DNA of 64,000 nt, taken from Phialocephala subalpina (taxonomy: Eukaryota; Ascomycota; Leotiomycetes; Helotiales; Mollisiaceae). Below are positions 21,945-32,606 of this stretch, in pieces (the first letter of the stretch is position 1; each line of letters begins with the position of its first letter). The notes beneath the pieces are model-generated. The model did no database searches and was not told where the DNA came from. It saw only the letters and a program-made list of their open reading frames with translations. Location: the NCBI GenBank assembly GCA_900073065.1, contig FJOG01000081.1, forward strand, positions 1 to 64,000, in the 5' to 3' direction. The position numbers and the translations under genes are program-made.

Positions 21945-23251
21945 TCAAGTATTGAGAGGCTTCTGGCCGTATACCACATGAAATGGAAGATAAGAATGCG
22001 TACTAGCATCCATCAAACTCTTTCTGACATCCACTAAAAACAGTTCAACATCTTCCGGTGTCCACTTCAAGCCTCGTGTTAATGGCCCCAACGCAATTCC
22101 TTGAAGTCCATCATAGATAACACTCCTCAAATATAAACCGATCAATTTCATGGTCCTGTTTTTCGGCCAGACTCCAAGTGGAATCTTGAAGACCTTGGTC
22201 TCGACGTTGACGAACCCAGCATCATGGAGGAGCTGTGCGTTGCGGGTAACGCCCAGTAAGTCTACGCCGAAGACCGCGAGTCCTTCTTTGATGAGTTGCA
22301 GAAATCTAGCCGTGGGGTAATCTTCCTTCATTGTACCATCGTCGCAGTTTAGTGTGAACAGCAACTCTTGCATCTCGATCCACCCACCAGGTTTGGTATG
22401 GCTGTTCCGCGTGAGAAGGATACAATAAAGGGTGGATTGGTTGACTCACTTGTAGGCTTCAGTGAGAAGTTTAGGCCAGTTCTTCACGGATGAGTTCATG
22501 TGTCGAATATGCACAAAGTCGAACGTATCGGCAGGATGTAACCATGGGCTTTCTGCATCGTCGACCATAAACTTGACATTTGGAGGTACCCACTAGCGTT
22601 GGAAATCAGCATATTGTTCAACGATAAGCCGGTCAAGAGGAGGAAATATTCCAAGCAGAGTCTCAACATATGTTGATCATGGAAGACCAAGAATATAATG
22701 TTAACTTACTACAGGCTGAATTGGACTCAAATCAATCCCTAATACCTCCGCACTGGGATACTCGTCGCCAACTAAATCATCTCAGCACTTTTTACGGCTC
22801 ATGTATCTTGACTCCTACCATCAATGGCCCATATTCCGGTTCCAGTACCAACATCAATGATCTTCTGTGGATTGTCCAAGGGTGCATAGTGCAGCTTTCC
22901 TCCACAAAGATTGACCACCATAGCATGTTTCATGTCCTCTCTCTCTTGTTCGCTCTCGTCATTGGGAAATTGATATGTGCCCTCCCTGAACTTGTGGTAT
23001 CGTCTGCCATGTTCGAATGCATAGTCTCGCACAGAGGAAGATATCGATGTCGAGGCGCGAGATTCGGCGTCTGTTTCGTACCCAGGATCGTCGGAGTCGC
23101 TGCCAGCTTCAATTGTGGTTTCTGCTTGATGTGCGACGATATCTGCTTGGGTTTGCTGAAAGGTTGTTCCTTCTGCAGCCGGAGGTGAGCCAGTTGGTGA
23201 TCTGGAGTATGGCTGTTGTTCAGCTGGCGGGGCTGCTTCAGGTTCTGTCAT
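21945..23251 (-). CDS. LaeA-like SAM methyltransferase, 4 exons
   Basis: A 364-residue class I methyltransferase of the fungal LaeA-like family. Exons: 23251-22819, 22771-22710, 22592-22450, 22401-21945. Introns are 47, 117 and 48 bp, all GT-AG, and the sum is in frame. A disordered acidic N-terminus is followed by the family entry segment ENG-like (FEHGRRYHKFREGTYQFPND) and EQEREDMKH. Then come motif I IDVGTGTGIWAID, GIDLSPIQPVWVPPNVKF, FDFVHIRHMNSSVKNWPKLL and PGGWIEMQE. LaeA itself regulates secondary metabolism, but this family is large and most members have unknown substrates, so I make no claim of regulatory function. Same strand as the O-methyltransferase, with about 480 bp between them. 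Confidence 0.9.
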
Positions 23252-24100
23252 GGTTTGAAGAGCTCGTTGGCCTCGCTCCCACCCTGCAGACTTAGTTCAA
23301 CGTATTCGCCGTGTTTGTTGATGGGAGGAGGATGGCAGGTATTCGTGAATCCATCTTCTCGGTCTTCATGGTGAAGGATGCGGGTGTGTGCGATAACCTA
23401 GTGATTCGATGTGGCGGGGACCCTGGCTTAGAGCAAGCCCGGCACAGTGTGCTCGCGTCAGCTCGAGTTCTTTTGTCACCGCAGGACTGAAAACTTTCAG
23501 CCATTTCCCATTCGACGGTCGACTTTGTGTGAAGTGACACAAGGAGTAGACAGCTTGCTTCCTGAAGTGCTTGCGGAAACACCCGCTGGCGTCGCCTCAG
23601 TGTCGAGCCCGCGCCAAGACAGAGCTTACCTTACTGCACCTTACTACTCTCTCTGTACGCTTGATACTGTTCATCTCTCTCAAGTTCCTGCCCTTTTCAT
23701 TTCTTCCGCCTGTTCTCGTCATTTGGCAATCCCTTCGTAAAGGTCCTTTTAATCACGTTGATATTGCGAGGAGAATTTATTAATGAGCGTTCATTTAATC
23801 TTACGGTTTTCAATACCAGGACCAAAATTCCCACAAGAATTATCGATTATCTGCTGCAGCTGCACAACCTTGTCACGCGTCCTGCATGATGGCCAGCAAA
23901 TCAGCGACCCTCGATGACCTGAGGCGACAGCACCCACTCGAGCGTGGCTTGTGCCAGCCTCATCCATATCACCGCTTTTCATCATCGCAGATATATCGAG
24001 ATTCATGTGCGCGATAAGGAAACAGCTCCAATAAGGTACGCACACCAGCGTACTCGGTGACAGCTTCCTAGCCAAGCCCACTCAAGCCCAGCCTCCTAAA
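23252..24100. promoter_or_regulatory. Divergent intergenic region, methyltransferase / NACHT gene
   Basis: About 850 bp between divergent starts, so it holds both promoters. Pyrimidine-rich stretches occur near 23640-23720. No supported gene is seen inside. Confidence 0.45.
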
Positions 24101-26990
24101 ATGGACCCCTCCAAATCTCGCTCGCAGTCTCCTTTTCGGAAAGTGTGGGCGAAGGCGAAGGGCGGATTGCCTTTCCGTTCTGCAAAAGACTCCCCTCAAC
24201 TCGAGGTGCCGACCACGAGCACCGGTCCCAATCAGAATGCTGGAAGCCGCTCAAAGATCTCCTTGGGTGGCTCCAACGTTCAAGATCGACCAGTTTCAGA
24301 CCTCTGGGATGAGGCATATGAAGAAATACGTCAGAACAAGCAGAACTTGGTCCAAGACTTTGAGACGATATTATCCAAAGACCTGGCAGCGAATATTGTC
24401 ACAGCTGGAGGATTTGGAGGACTGCAGGGCAAAGTCCGGAGATCTCAAATGCTCAAGCCGCTATTGGATCGGAAAATCAAAGAGATAGAATCGGATGCAT
24501 GGAAACTAAAATTCAAGGACCATGAGCTACTTGTCAAAGACCGTAAGATTCCCGCCGGAATTCTTCCAATCCCCTAGGTGGTAGATGATTCCATGGCATA
24601 CTAATTGCCCGAACGTATAGTTGTTGTACCAGTTGTAGGCGCCATTCAATGGGCTAAGGACTACGTTGGAAGTGCTCTGGAAACATCGCCTTCCGCTTCG
24701 CTAGCATGGGCTGGAGTGTGCTTGTTATTACCAGTAAGTCTCTTTCTCCTCGGACTCCAGGATTCCATGTTGCAGAATGGCTCTTCGGCCATGAGGCGCC
24801 TTCGCGTCCAGGAAAGACGGCCAGCGTTTCCAACATTAATCACCACAGGTTATTCTGAATCCTTCCACACAAGGAACTGCTCACGTAGAAGCGTTGGAAA
24901 TCATTGCTGCGACCATCAGCGAATGCTCCGTGAGAGAAACCCTTTACCATCAGCGGTATGAGATTTCCGAAACCGTCAAGAGGGACGCATCCTCCCCGCA
25001 TTTCGCCTATAAAGCTGCTTTGAAAAGCTTGTACATAAAGATACTCTCTTTCCAGATGACGAGTATCTGCTGCCTCTCAGGACATTCGATGTCGAGAGTG
25101 ACAAAGGACATCGTGAAGTGGGACGATTGGACCTCTATGCTGGCTGAAATCAAGAAGGAGGAAGTCAAGCTTAAATCGATGGAAGAGCAATGGCGCGATG
25201 TGAAATATGATGAGGAGTGCAAACTTCTCGGAGCTCGACACGAAGATAGCATGATGAGACTGGGAGCACTCGCGCAGGAAGTCTCTCGAGTCCGAGAGGT
25301 TATTCGAGAGGTTCAGAACTCGGGCGACAGATTAATGTTCCTGGATTGGCTTTCTAAAGTCGATCCTTCCATCAACTACAATTCTGCGCGTTCCATGCAT
25401 GCGTTGTCAACAGGGGAGTGGTTGGTGGAAAAGAACGAGGCCTTTCAAACTTGGAAGAAAGCTCCCAGCTCGTTTCTTTGGCTCTGTGGTAAAGGTATAG
25501 TTGAACGGTCGTGAAAAGGAGAGATCCATTGCTGACGGAATATTCAGTTGGCGCGGGAAAGTCCTTCTTAAGGTTCGTTGAGTTTTGATGCCTAATTATT
25601 GCTCCTTCTACCTGATGGATAGCTAACGAAAAGGCTAGCTCCTCTGTTATATATCACCTCGATGCACTGCACGGCGGCAATCCCCACGTAGCAGTAGCAT
25701 ACTTTTACTTTCGTTTTGACGAGCCGCAAAAGCAGAGCACTGAGAATCTCCTTCGATCCTTGGCGAAACAACTTTGTGGAAAGAGACCGGATGTTCCGCA
25801 AGCACTATCAAGTCTCCGCCGCTTTCAGGATATAAACCACCAGCCAGACTTTGAAAGCCTTGAAAATGTGTTGAAAGAATCCATTAGCGATTTCCAGGAT
25901 GTTTACATTGTCGTGGACGCCCTTGATGAGTGCCCTTGGATGAACGATGAGCGAAGTCGTCTCCTGGATGTCCTAGGTCGCATGCGAAATTGGGATCTGA
26001 AAAACCTACATGTGTTCTGTACAAGCCGCAAAGAAACAGACATTGAAGCCAGTCTGAAGTCTGCAACCGAGCATGATCGTGTTGCTATAATCGACTTGGA
26101 AGAAAGAAGGGAGCAGGTCAACCAAGACATCTGCAAGTATATTGATTCGGAGATCGCTTCATCGGAATATCGATCATGGCCGGCAGAGGTCAAATTGAGT
26201 GTAAGATCAGCTTTGACCGAAAAGGCAGATGGAATGTATGGCCCCCGATCCAAGTGAAAGCAAGTGGCAATCGACTAAGCAGTTACAGGTTTCAATATGT
26301 AGCTTTGCAACTCAAGGCTCTAGAGACGGCCAAGACCATGGACGATATATACCAAGCACTAGGAGACCTTCCCGATGGACTTGATCAAACCTACAATCGA
26401 GCACTCATGAGCATACATCCTTGGCAGCGAAATTATGCTTTGCGATGTCTTAAATGGCTAGTATTCTGTTTCAAGCAATTGAAACTTGCCGAGCTTGCGG
26501 AAGCTGCAGTCATCGACCCGAGAAAGACATATTTCGACAAAAATTCAAGATTTTTCGATGTAAAGGACGTTTTGGACGTCCTCCCAGGTCTTGTGGTCTT
26601 ATACGAGTCGCCTCCGTACGGAAGTAACAAAATTACCTATATCCGACTTGCTCACTTTTCTGTCGAGGAGTTTCTTTTGTCTGATCGTATCAAACAGGGT
26701 CCAGCTTCGGCCTTCTCAATCGACTCGGCCAACTCACATCTCGAGATTGCTGAGGCATGTATTTATTACCATCTTCAAATATGGGATCGCGACTTGGCCC
26801 TTAAATCTATGAAAGATGTCCTCAACTTATTTCCGCTGGAAGGGTATGCTAGCCAGGCCTGGATCTCACACCTGGAGTCGACCCCAGCCAAGAACCAAGA
26901 GTCACTTGGACAACTAGTTGAAAGTTTGGTTCAACATAAAACTGTGGCTCTACCAGCAATGATTAGCCTGCGGTTAGAGCCCGCTCTCTG

Positions 26991-26998
26991 GCTCGATT
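26991..26998 (+). repeat. hAT target-site duplication, left copy
   Basis: GCTCGATT directly before the transposon end; identical to 31010-31017. Eight bases is the normal duplication length for hAT elements. Confidence 0.9.
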
Positions 26999-27090
26999 CA
27001 AGCTTGGCTTTAATACTCGATAAGCGGTATCGATAAGAATCGATGCTAGAATCGTTAGGAATCGATTTTATCGATCCAGTATCGATTCTG
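26999..27090 (+). repeat. hAT left terminal inverted repeat and subterminal region
   Basis: Begins CAAGCTTGGCTTTAATAC and continues with several ATCGAT boxes. The first 18 bp match the inverted right end with one mismatch (A/G at position 3). Similarity continues with small gaps to about 27090. Confidence 0.85.
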
Positions 27091-27573
27091 ATTAGTCTGC
27101 CCCGCACTAAAATTACCCCACTATAAATAAAAAGTCATCGTACGACGAAAGCTTTTCCATTTTGTATTGTTTTTTGTTTATAAGCTATTCTTAAAGTTGC
27201 GAATATATTTAATAAATTCAATTAGTTGAGTATATCGTACGAGCAAGTATTTATACAAAAGTAAATTATAATCACGTGGAATTAAGCGGGAAGTTATTTC
27301 AATGTTTATATTTCAAGAATTCTATATACAAAAAGCCTATTATACAAATCTAATAACCGTACGAAAGAGAAAAACAATCGTACGGGAAAATAAAAGCTTC
27401 TTCCTAGTTTCACCATTTAGCTACTTGTCTCGAACACCATCGCAAAAGTGAGAAGCTATCGTTCGAGGCTCCACTAAAAGTGTACACTTCCCCACTAGGG
27501 ATTTATCGTGTCGTACACTGCACAAAAAGGGAAAAAAACCTTATTAGTACTCAAACAAAAAAAGTATACGTAC

Positions 27574-28010
27574 TCAAGCTATAATAATAGCATTAGACTG
27601 CGAAGATCCAACTTCGCCGTCGCTAGCAAAGGGTAAAGCCTTAGGTTTCTTGGGCGTACGAGGACCTTTCGGACTTCTTCCACCCCGTCTTCCACTAGGC
27701 TTGCGCCTGTTGTTGCCACTATTACCACCACTTTGTCCACCCTAGCGGCAACGTGCACTATAATCTGGCCACTTGCAATTATTACAACACCCACCGAATT
27801 GCCCTGGGATACGACGGCATTCGGGGAAGACCGTACGATCGAGTCCGAGTCGTACGCATTCCCGGCAAAGAGCGTGACTTATATCAACCCCCGCTCTCTA
27901 GATGAAGAGCGCGTTAATATACGACGGGCGACTTGTCCTAACTTGTGCCACGATCACGCGCGCGCCATTAACTAGCACGTCGTTACCAGGCATAGCCAAG
28001 CAAGCCCACT
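27574..28010 (-). pseudogene. Cys-rich accessory ORF (DUF3716-like) inside the hAT
   Basis: A minus-strand frame reads MPGNDVLVNGARVIVAQVR, then a TAG near 27900, then a Cys cluster (LCRECVRLGLDRTVFPECRR followed by IPGQFGGCCNNCKWPDYSAR, C). After another TAG at 27744-27742 comes a basic Gly/Arg/Pro/Lys-rich tail ending at TGA 27576-27574. The Cys spacing and the GxFGGxCxNCKW signature resemble the fungal DUF3716-type zinc-binding region found in repeat-associated genes; this is from memory of the family pattern. Two internal stops show it is broken. It lies between the transposase 3' end and the left end of the element. Confidence 0.6.
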
Positions 28011-28738
28011 GAGCAGTATTATGGCACTATATGATATTAGTATAAATCGTACGAGAAAGATAAGGATCGTACACCTTGAGCTAATTATTGACCGGCGACC
28101 ACAAGCGTCTATATACTATTATTTGAAGGCGGAGGAGAAGCGAGAGCTCTAAGCGCCTAAAAGGGAGCGGCGTAAAGGACAATCTTAAGCGCGTCAGCGA
28201 TCGTAAAAAGATGATAGAGTCGTACGAACTAATTATTATTATTGGCCATAGTACCAAATTGTACTGCGTACGCGTTAATTGTTTATTTACCTCCAAAAAA
28301 CTTCGCGATATACGCACAAAAAGAAAACTTACTTATTAATTGAATTAATTAGATAGATAGCAAAAATAAAAGCTTAAGAAGACTTGCGTAGAGTTATTAA
28401 AGTCGTACGAAGCGTGGGGAAAAGTGGCGCGTATAAGAAGATCTAAAGAAAAAAAAGAAATAGTGAGGGGAAAGAAAGGCCTTTATATAGGCAGAACCCC
28501 ACTATTTTCGCGCTAAAAGTATTTGCACCGTTTTTATCGTTTCGTACGAAGCTCTATCGTACGAAGCTAGCTTTGTTTGGATTAATATTGCATAACTACT
28601 ACTTTTTCCCGCCGCATTTTTTGTATAATTAGACGCTTTTTACGCACGCCTACAAAAGGAAGAAGAAAAGCAAATATATTGGCTTTCGTACGAACATAAT
28701 TAGATATTATAGCTTCTATTGCTTCGTACGAATTGCAA

Positions 28739-30837
28739 TTAACTATTTTCAAAGAAAGTATCCAAAATCCTACTCTTTTTCCAATGTTTTAAGCATTCTC
28801 TTATTTCAATTATCTTTGGATCCATTTATCCCCTATCCCATGAGACCGTACGACGAGCTCCTAAAAAGATTCTTTCTAGTTTATCGCTCATTAGTGGAAT
28901 AGAAAGAATATCAATAGCTATAAGTGAAAGCCTAAGCCAACGTTGTCTTTAGTTACTCCGGCACCACTACTCAAGAGCTCCAACTTTCCCAAGGTCGTAC
29001 GACTCTTGTAAATTATAGTCCTCGTACTCGTCTCCACTTGCTGGCCGAGTAACTCTTTTGATTCTTGAGATGAATTATCGTACGAGAAAAGTACGGCGGC
29101 GAGTATAGTAGCCTCGTCTCGATACTTCTCCCAAAGCGTCTTTACACTTACTAAAGCTAGCTTTAACCACTTTTTTGGCCAATTGACCTCAATGTACTTC
29201 GTACGACGAGCAAGATTAAAAATCAAAGTAGTAGCATATAATAAAGACATATCTATCTTTATATAATACTTATTAAAAATTGTATACGCCTTCTTAATTC
29301 GAAAAACAAAGTCTTTACTTTCTTGATCCTTCTTTTTCTTAAAATCCAATTATCGTACGATTATTAGTTTTTTAGTTTTAAATTAAAAGAAAAGAAAATT
29401 ACTTATAAGTGTATTTTAAAAGTGTTTAATTAAAATATCCATTGTAAAAAGGACCGAATTAATAAACGTAGAGTTTCTTTCAATGAAAAGAGTAACCCGC
29501 GAGAAAATAGTAAGAAAGTCTTTAATCGTACGAAGCTTTTTCCAATCTTAAAAAGTCAAAATATCGACTTTAAAGTCTTTTTCGTAGTTTTAAATATATT
29601 TTTCAATTACTTCTCGTTTTTAAAGAAAAACAAAAAGCATATCGTATTAACTATTCCACCTCGTACGATTATCAAGTGGAATCATCCTTTTTGTAAGCTT
29701 ACGAAACTCTTCTATTCGAATAAGTAATCCACGAATATAGACAAAAATATTATAGTTTTAATTAAACGGGCTCAATAATCGAAATTTGAGCCTTTTCTCT
29801 TCTTCGTTTGTCCGTTGCTTAATTCGATTTTGATTATCGTACGACTCAAGCTCTTCTATTCTAAGTATATTTGCAAATAAGAAAGTTTGTACGGCAAAGT
29901 TGATAATATGGCCTATACAACGGATACGCCAATAGTTTACTTCTTACTCCAAATTGAACTCCTTCTTCCAATAAGCCTCTATATATCGATAAAGAACATT
30001 ATTCGAAGTAGTATTATCGGCAATAATCGCTTTAAACTTTCGTACGATACCGTAATCTTTAAGTACCGGAAGAAGGATAGAGAATTAGTCTTCTCTACTA
30101 TGACTAAGTACTTTCGAAAGAGCAAAAAGAGCTTTTTATCTCTTAGAAAAGTGCGTAGTGAAGTGTGCGCAAATTGCTAAAAGAAGCCATCGATTCGGAG
30201 AAGTCTAAATATTAAGAGAGATATGGATTCGTGAGAATATTAATTGAAATTCTCGTCGTACGATATCTTTATAAGTATTTTAAGCTTTACTAACTTTGAT
30301 AGCAATTTGAGAGTAGATTATTGTAATCGTACTCTCGCATTCTCGATTAAGTGCTTAATATAAAGTATAGAATTCAAATTATTCGATAAGAGCGTAAAAT
30401 AAGTTTCGTACGACAATCAAACTAATTAAAGCTTCTGTGATAACTGTCTTATTAAACTGCGCTTTGAGGATCTCGGAATCGAAGTTATCGGTCTCGCTAA
30501 TTGCTTGAACTTAATAGTAAAACTGGTTTAATTGCCGTACGACGATTGCTTGATTTAAACTTAATTTCTTCTCGATTTTAATTTAGTGTACTAACTCGAG
30601 ATGCTTCTTTATATTTAAAGAGATATCCGTATTGTATAGCTCTTTATACTTATCAACTGTAGAATCACTAGGACAATGAGAGCAATAGAGAACGTTTTGA
30701 TTCTCGTTAGCCATCGGATTGCGATAATATTGCCAAACTAGAGATCTCTACTTCTTTCTTTTCGTTTGAGAAGTTTCAATTGAATCTGCAGTTACTAATC
30801 GTGTAAATAATGAATCTAGTTCGAGTAAAGAAGACAT
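28739..30837 (-). pseudogene. hAT transposase, RIP-damaged
   Basis: Starts MSSLLELDSLFTRL at 30837. A BED-type zinc finger follows (SLVWQYYRNP, LYCSHCP, and the His pair in HLELVH), with TAG just before and TAA just after, both at plausible Gln positions. The C-terminal core is intact over 29349-28918, with LYATTLIFNLARRTKYIEVN and WPKKWLKLALVSVKTLWEKY. The dimerisation (hATC) block is LSIPLMSDKLERIFLGARRT, then a stop where the family continues, then IEIRECLKHWKKSRIL, ending at TAA 28741-28739. Multiple stops make it a non-functional copy, so mobilisation would need a transposase in trans. Confidence 0.85.
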
Positions 30838-30917
30838 TTTGAAGATATTTCTTTGTAAAGTTATCGTACGAGAGAGAAAAGATTAGAAGTAGGGAAAATT
30901 AGCGGTGAAAAATCGAT

Positions 30918-31009
30918 ACCGTATCGATAAAATCGATTCTCGCGATACCTAATTAATACTAGTAAGAATCGATTCTGTATCGATGCCTCAGGTATTAAAG
31001 CCAAGCCTG
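30918..31009 (-). repeat. hAT right terminal inverted repeat and subterminal region
   Basis: Read on the minus strand from 31009 it begins CAGGCTTGGCTTTAATAC and then carries ATCGAT boxes like those of the left end. Confidence 0.85.
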
Positions 31010-31017
31010 GCTCGATT
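31010..31017 (+). repeat. hAT target-site duplication, right copy
   Basis: GCTCGATT, identical to 26991-26998; the host coding frame resumes directly after it. Confidence 0.9.
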
Positions 31018-32180
31018 ACGTCGAATTCAATCGGTCATATGATCCCTTTCTGGGAGGGAATCATGCTTCGGAGAATATGTCAGTAAAGCAGCATGCGGTC
31101 TACACAGCGTACCTTCAGGCCATTGCTGTCACAACAAGAGATGTCAATGAGAACACGACTGCTACTACTCAATTATCTTTATCCCATCCGCTAGATATCT
31201 CCCCAACACTTTCTGCACCATGCAGCTACGATGCTCTGTTGAACATGCTCTCTACTGCGCTTGGTTGTAGTCTCCACGAAAGCATTGTGGAATACTTCAC
31301 TGCACGCCGCGATGGCAACAGCTACACATACCTAGCACCGCGACCAGATTGCAACCTCCGGACTTATTGGTGGAAGCACCCACACGTGGTTTATGACGAA
31401 TCCTCAGTCACCTGGACTTTAAAGCAGCTCAATCTAATTGCAGGCGCCGTAGATTGGGTTCATACAACTCCTCTGCCCGATTCGCCACTTATCAGGCTTA
31501 AATATAACGCAGTGGATGATAGCTCCCAGTATCGATGTCACGGGGAGATCAGCTCCCACAACATATTATGGTACGGAGATGATCTTCTCGGGGCCAAGCA
31601 GGGTGTAGTAGGTGGAAGTCTTAAGGTGATTGATTTCGTCGTGAGAAGACTTGCGATCACCAGTGCCGGTATGAATGCTCGCTTGGAAGACTCTTCCTAT
31701 CGCCATTTTAATCCAAACAATGCACCCGAGGGACATCTCGTCCCCAAGAGCACGGTGCTTACCAAGGCCTTTGATATTTGGCAATTGGGATGTCTCTACC
31801 TAGAATTCGTTACATGGCTTCTACAAGGCTTTACCGGTGTTGACGAATTCGAGGACTTTCGTGAGGTATATGACCCAGACATCAGAATCTTCGACGAATA
31901 TTTCTATGATGTAACTGTCATCGAGGGAGTCCCCGGCCCCAATGGAAAAGGTCATGCTATTGCTAGCAAGAAGGTTGTAGAATGGGTGGATAAGCTTCAC
32001 AGGCTTCCCCATTGCTCGCAGTCCATACACGATGTCTTAGACCTTGTTATGGAGCATCTACTTGTGATCGATCCCGAAAAGCGCATGAAATGCAGCTTGG
32101 TGGAGCAGCGCTTGAGTGAAATATTCAGAAGGGCGGAGGAGGACCATGACTATATTCTCAAGCCTGCCCCTCGCGCATAG

Positions 32181-32606
32181 AAATCTTGAGCTTTCAGCGA
32201 GGCAAATGGTGAAGTTTGGCAGCTTAGAAGCTATCTTGAACCATAGATTCGCTTGCGAATATCTCCTGGTGGCTCCTCGTGTTATTCACTGATCTATTCC
32301 CAACACAAAATACTTGTATGATGCAGGATATTCAGAAGGAGAGTGGTAAATCACGATCATTTCGTGGTCAAGGCCAGCATAGGGAAATACGAGGAGCGGT
32401 TGAAAGTGGGTTAACTCTCTCGAGGGGGCCTCATCATCTTCTTTAACCCTAGCCCATCGCTAGATACATATTTTTACAGAGCTCTGCTTGACATAGGTCA
32501 GAATTGGCACAGCATGAACCATTTTTTGTCTAAATCTCGTCTCCTGATTTCCAAATGCCTTCGTAACTCAAGTTAGAACTAGTTAGAGAAGGGCGGCACT
32601 TTCTCT
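32181..32606. other. Convergent intergenic region
   Basis: About 430 bp between the ends of the NACHT/kinase-like gene (plus) and the glycosyltransferase gene (minus). No gene is seen; it presumably contains both 3' untranslated regions. Confidence 0.5.

Larger units (their letters stand above)
26999..31009 (-). mobile_element. hAT-superfamily DNA transposon, 4,011 bp
   Basis: The ends are imperfect inverted repeats: left CAAGCTTGGCTTTAATAC, right (inverted) CAGGCTTGGCTTTAATAC. Both ends carry further ATCGAT-rich subterminal sequence, including GAATCGATTTTATCGAT near 27058 and, inverted, near 30927. The element is bounded by identical 8-bp GCTCGATT duplications. Inside, on the minus strand, lie a damaged transposase (30837-28739) and a Cys-rich accessory frame (about 28010-27574). 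CGTACGA-type motifs recur roughly 28 times across the element and are rare elsewhere in the window. Stops replacing Gln codons point to RIP. It sits inside the NACHT gene. Confidence 0.92.
24101..32180 (+). pseudogene. NACHT (NLR-like) gene with kinase-like C-terminus, split by hAT
   Basis: Exons: 24101-24542, 24621-24733, 24849-25494, 25548-25572, 25639-26235, 26289-26998, then the transposon 26999-31009, the second target-site copy 31010-31017, and coding sequence resuming at 31018 to TAG at 32180. Without the transposon and one target copy the frame is open throughout, 1,231 residues. N-terminus: fungal NWD/NACHT-NTPase N-terminal type (LWDEAYEEIRQNKQNLVQDF, IQWAKDYVGSALETSPSASL). NACHT: P-loop LCGKVGAGKSFL near residue 400, Walker B VYIVVDALDECP near 500, then the winged-helix-like region ending RLAHFSVEEFLLSD. 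The 3' part is kinase-like: HGEISSHNILW for the catalytic loop (Glu where HGD/HRD has Asp), VIDF without the DFG Gly, and FDIWQLGCLYLEF. The interrupted allele should give a truncated NACHT protein. Confidence 0.85.
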
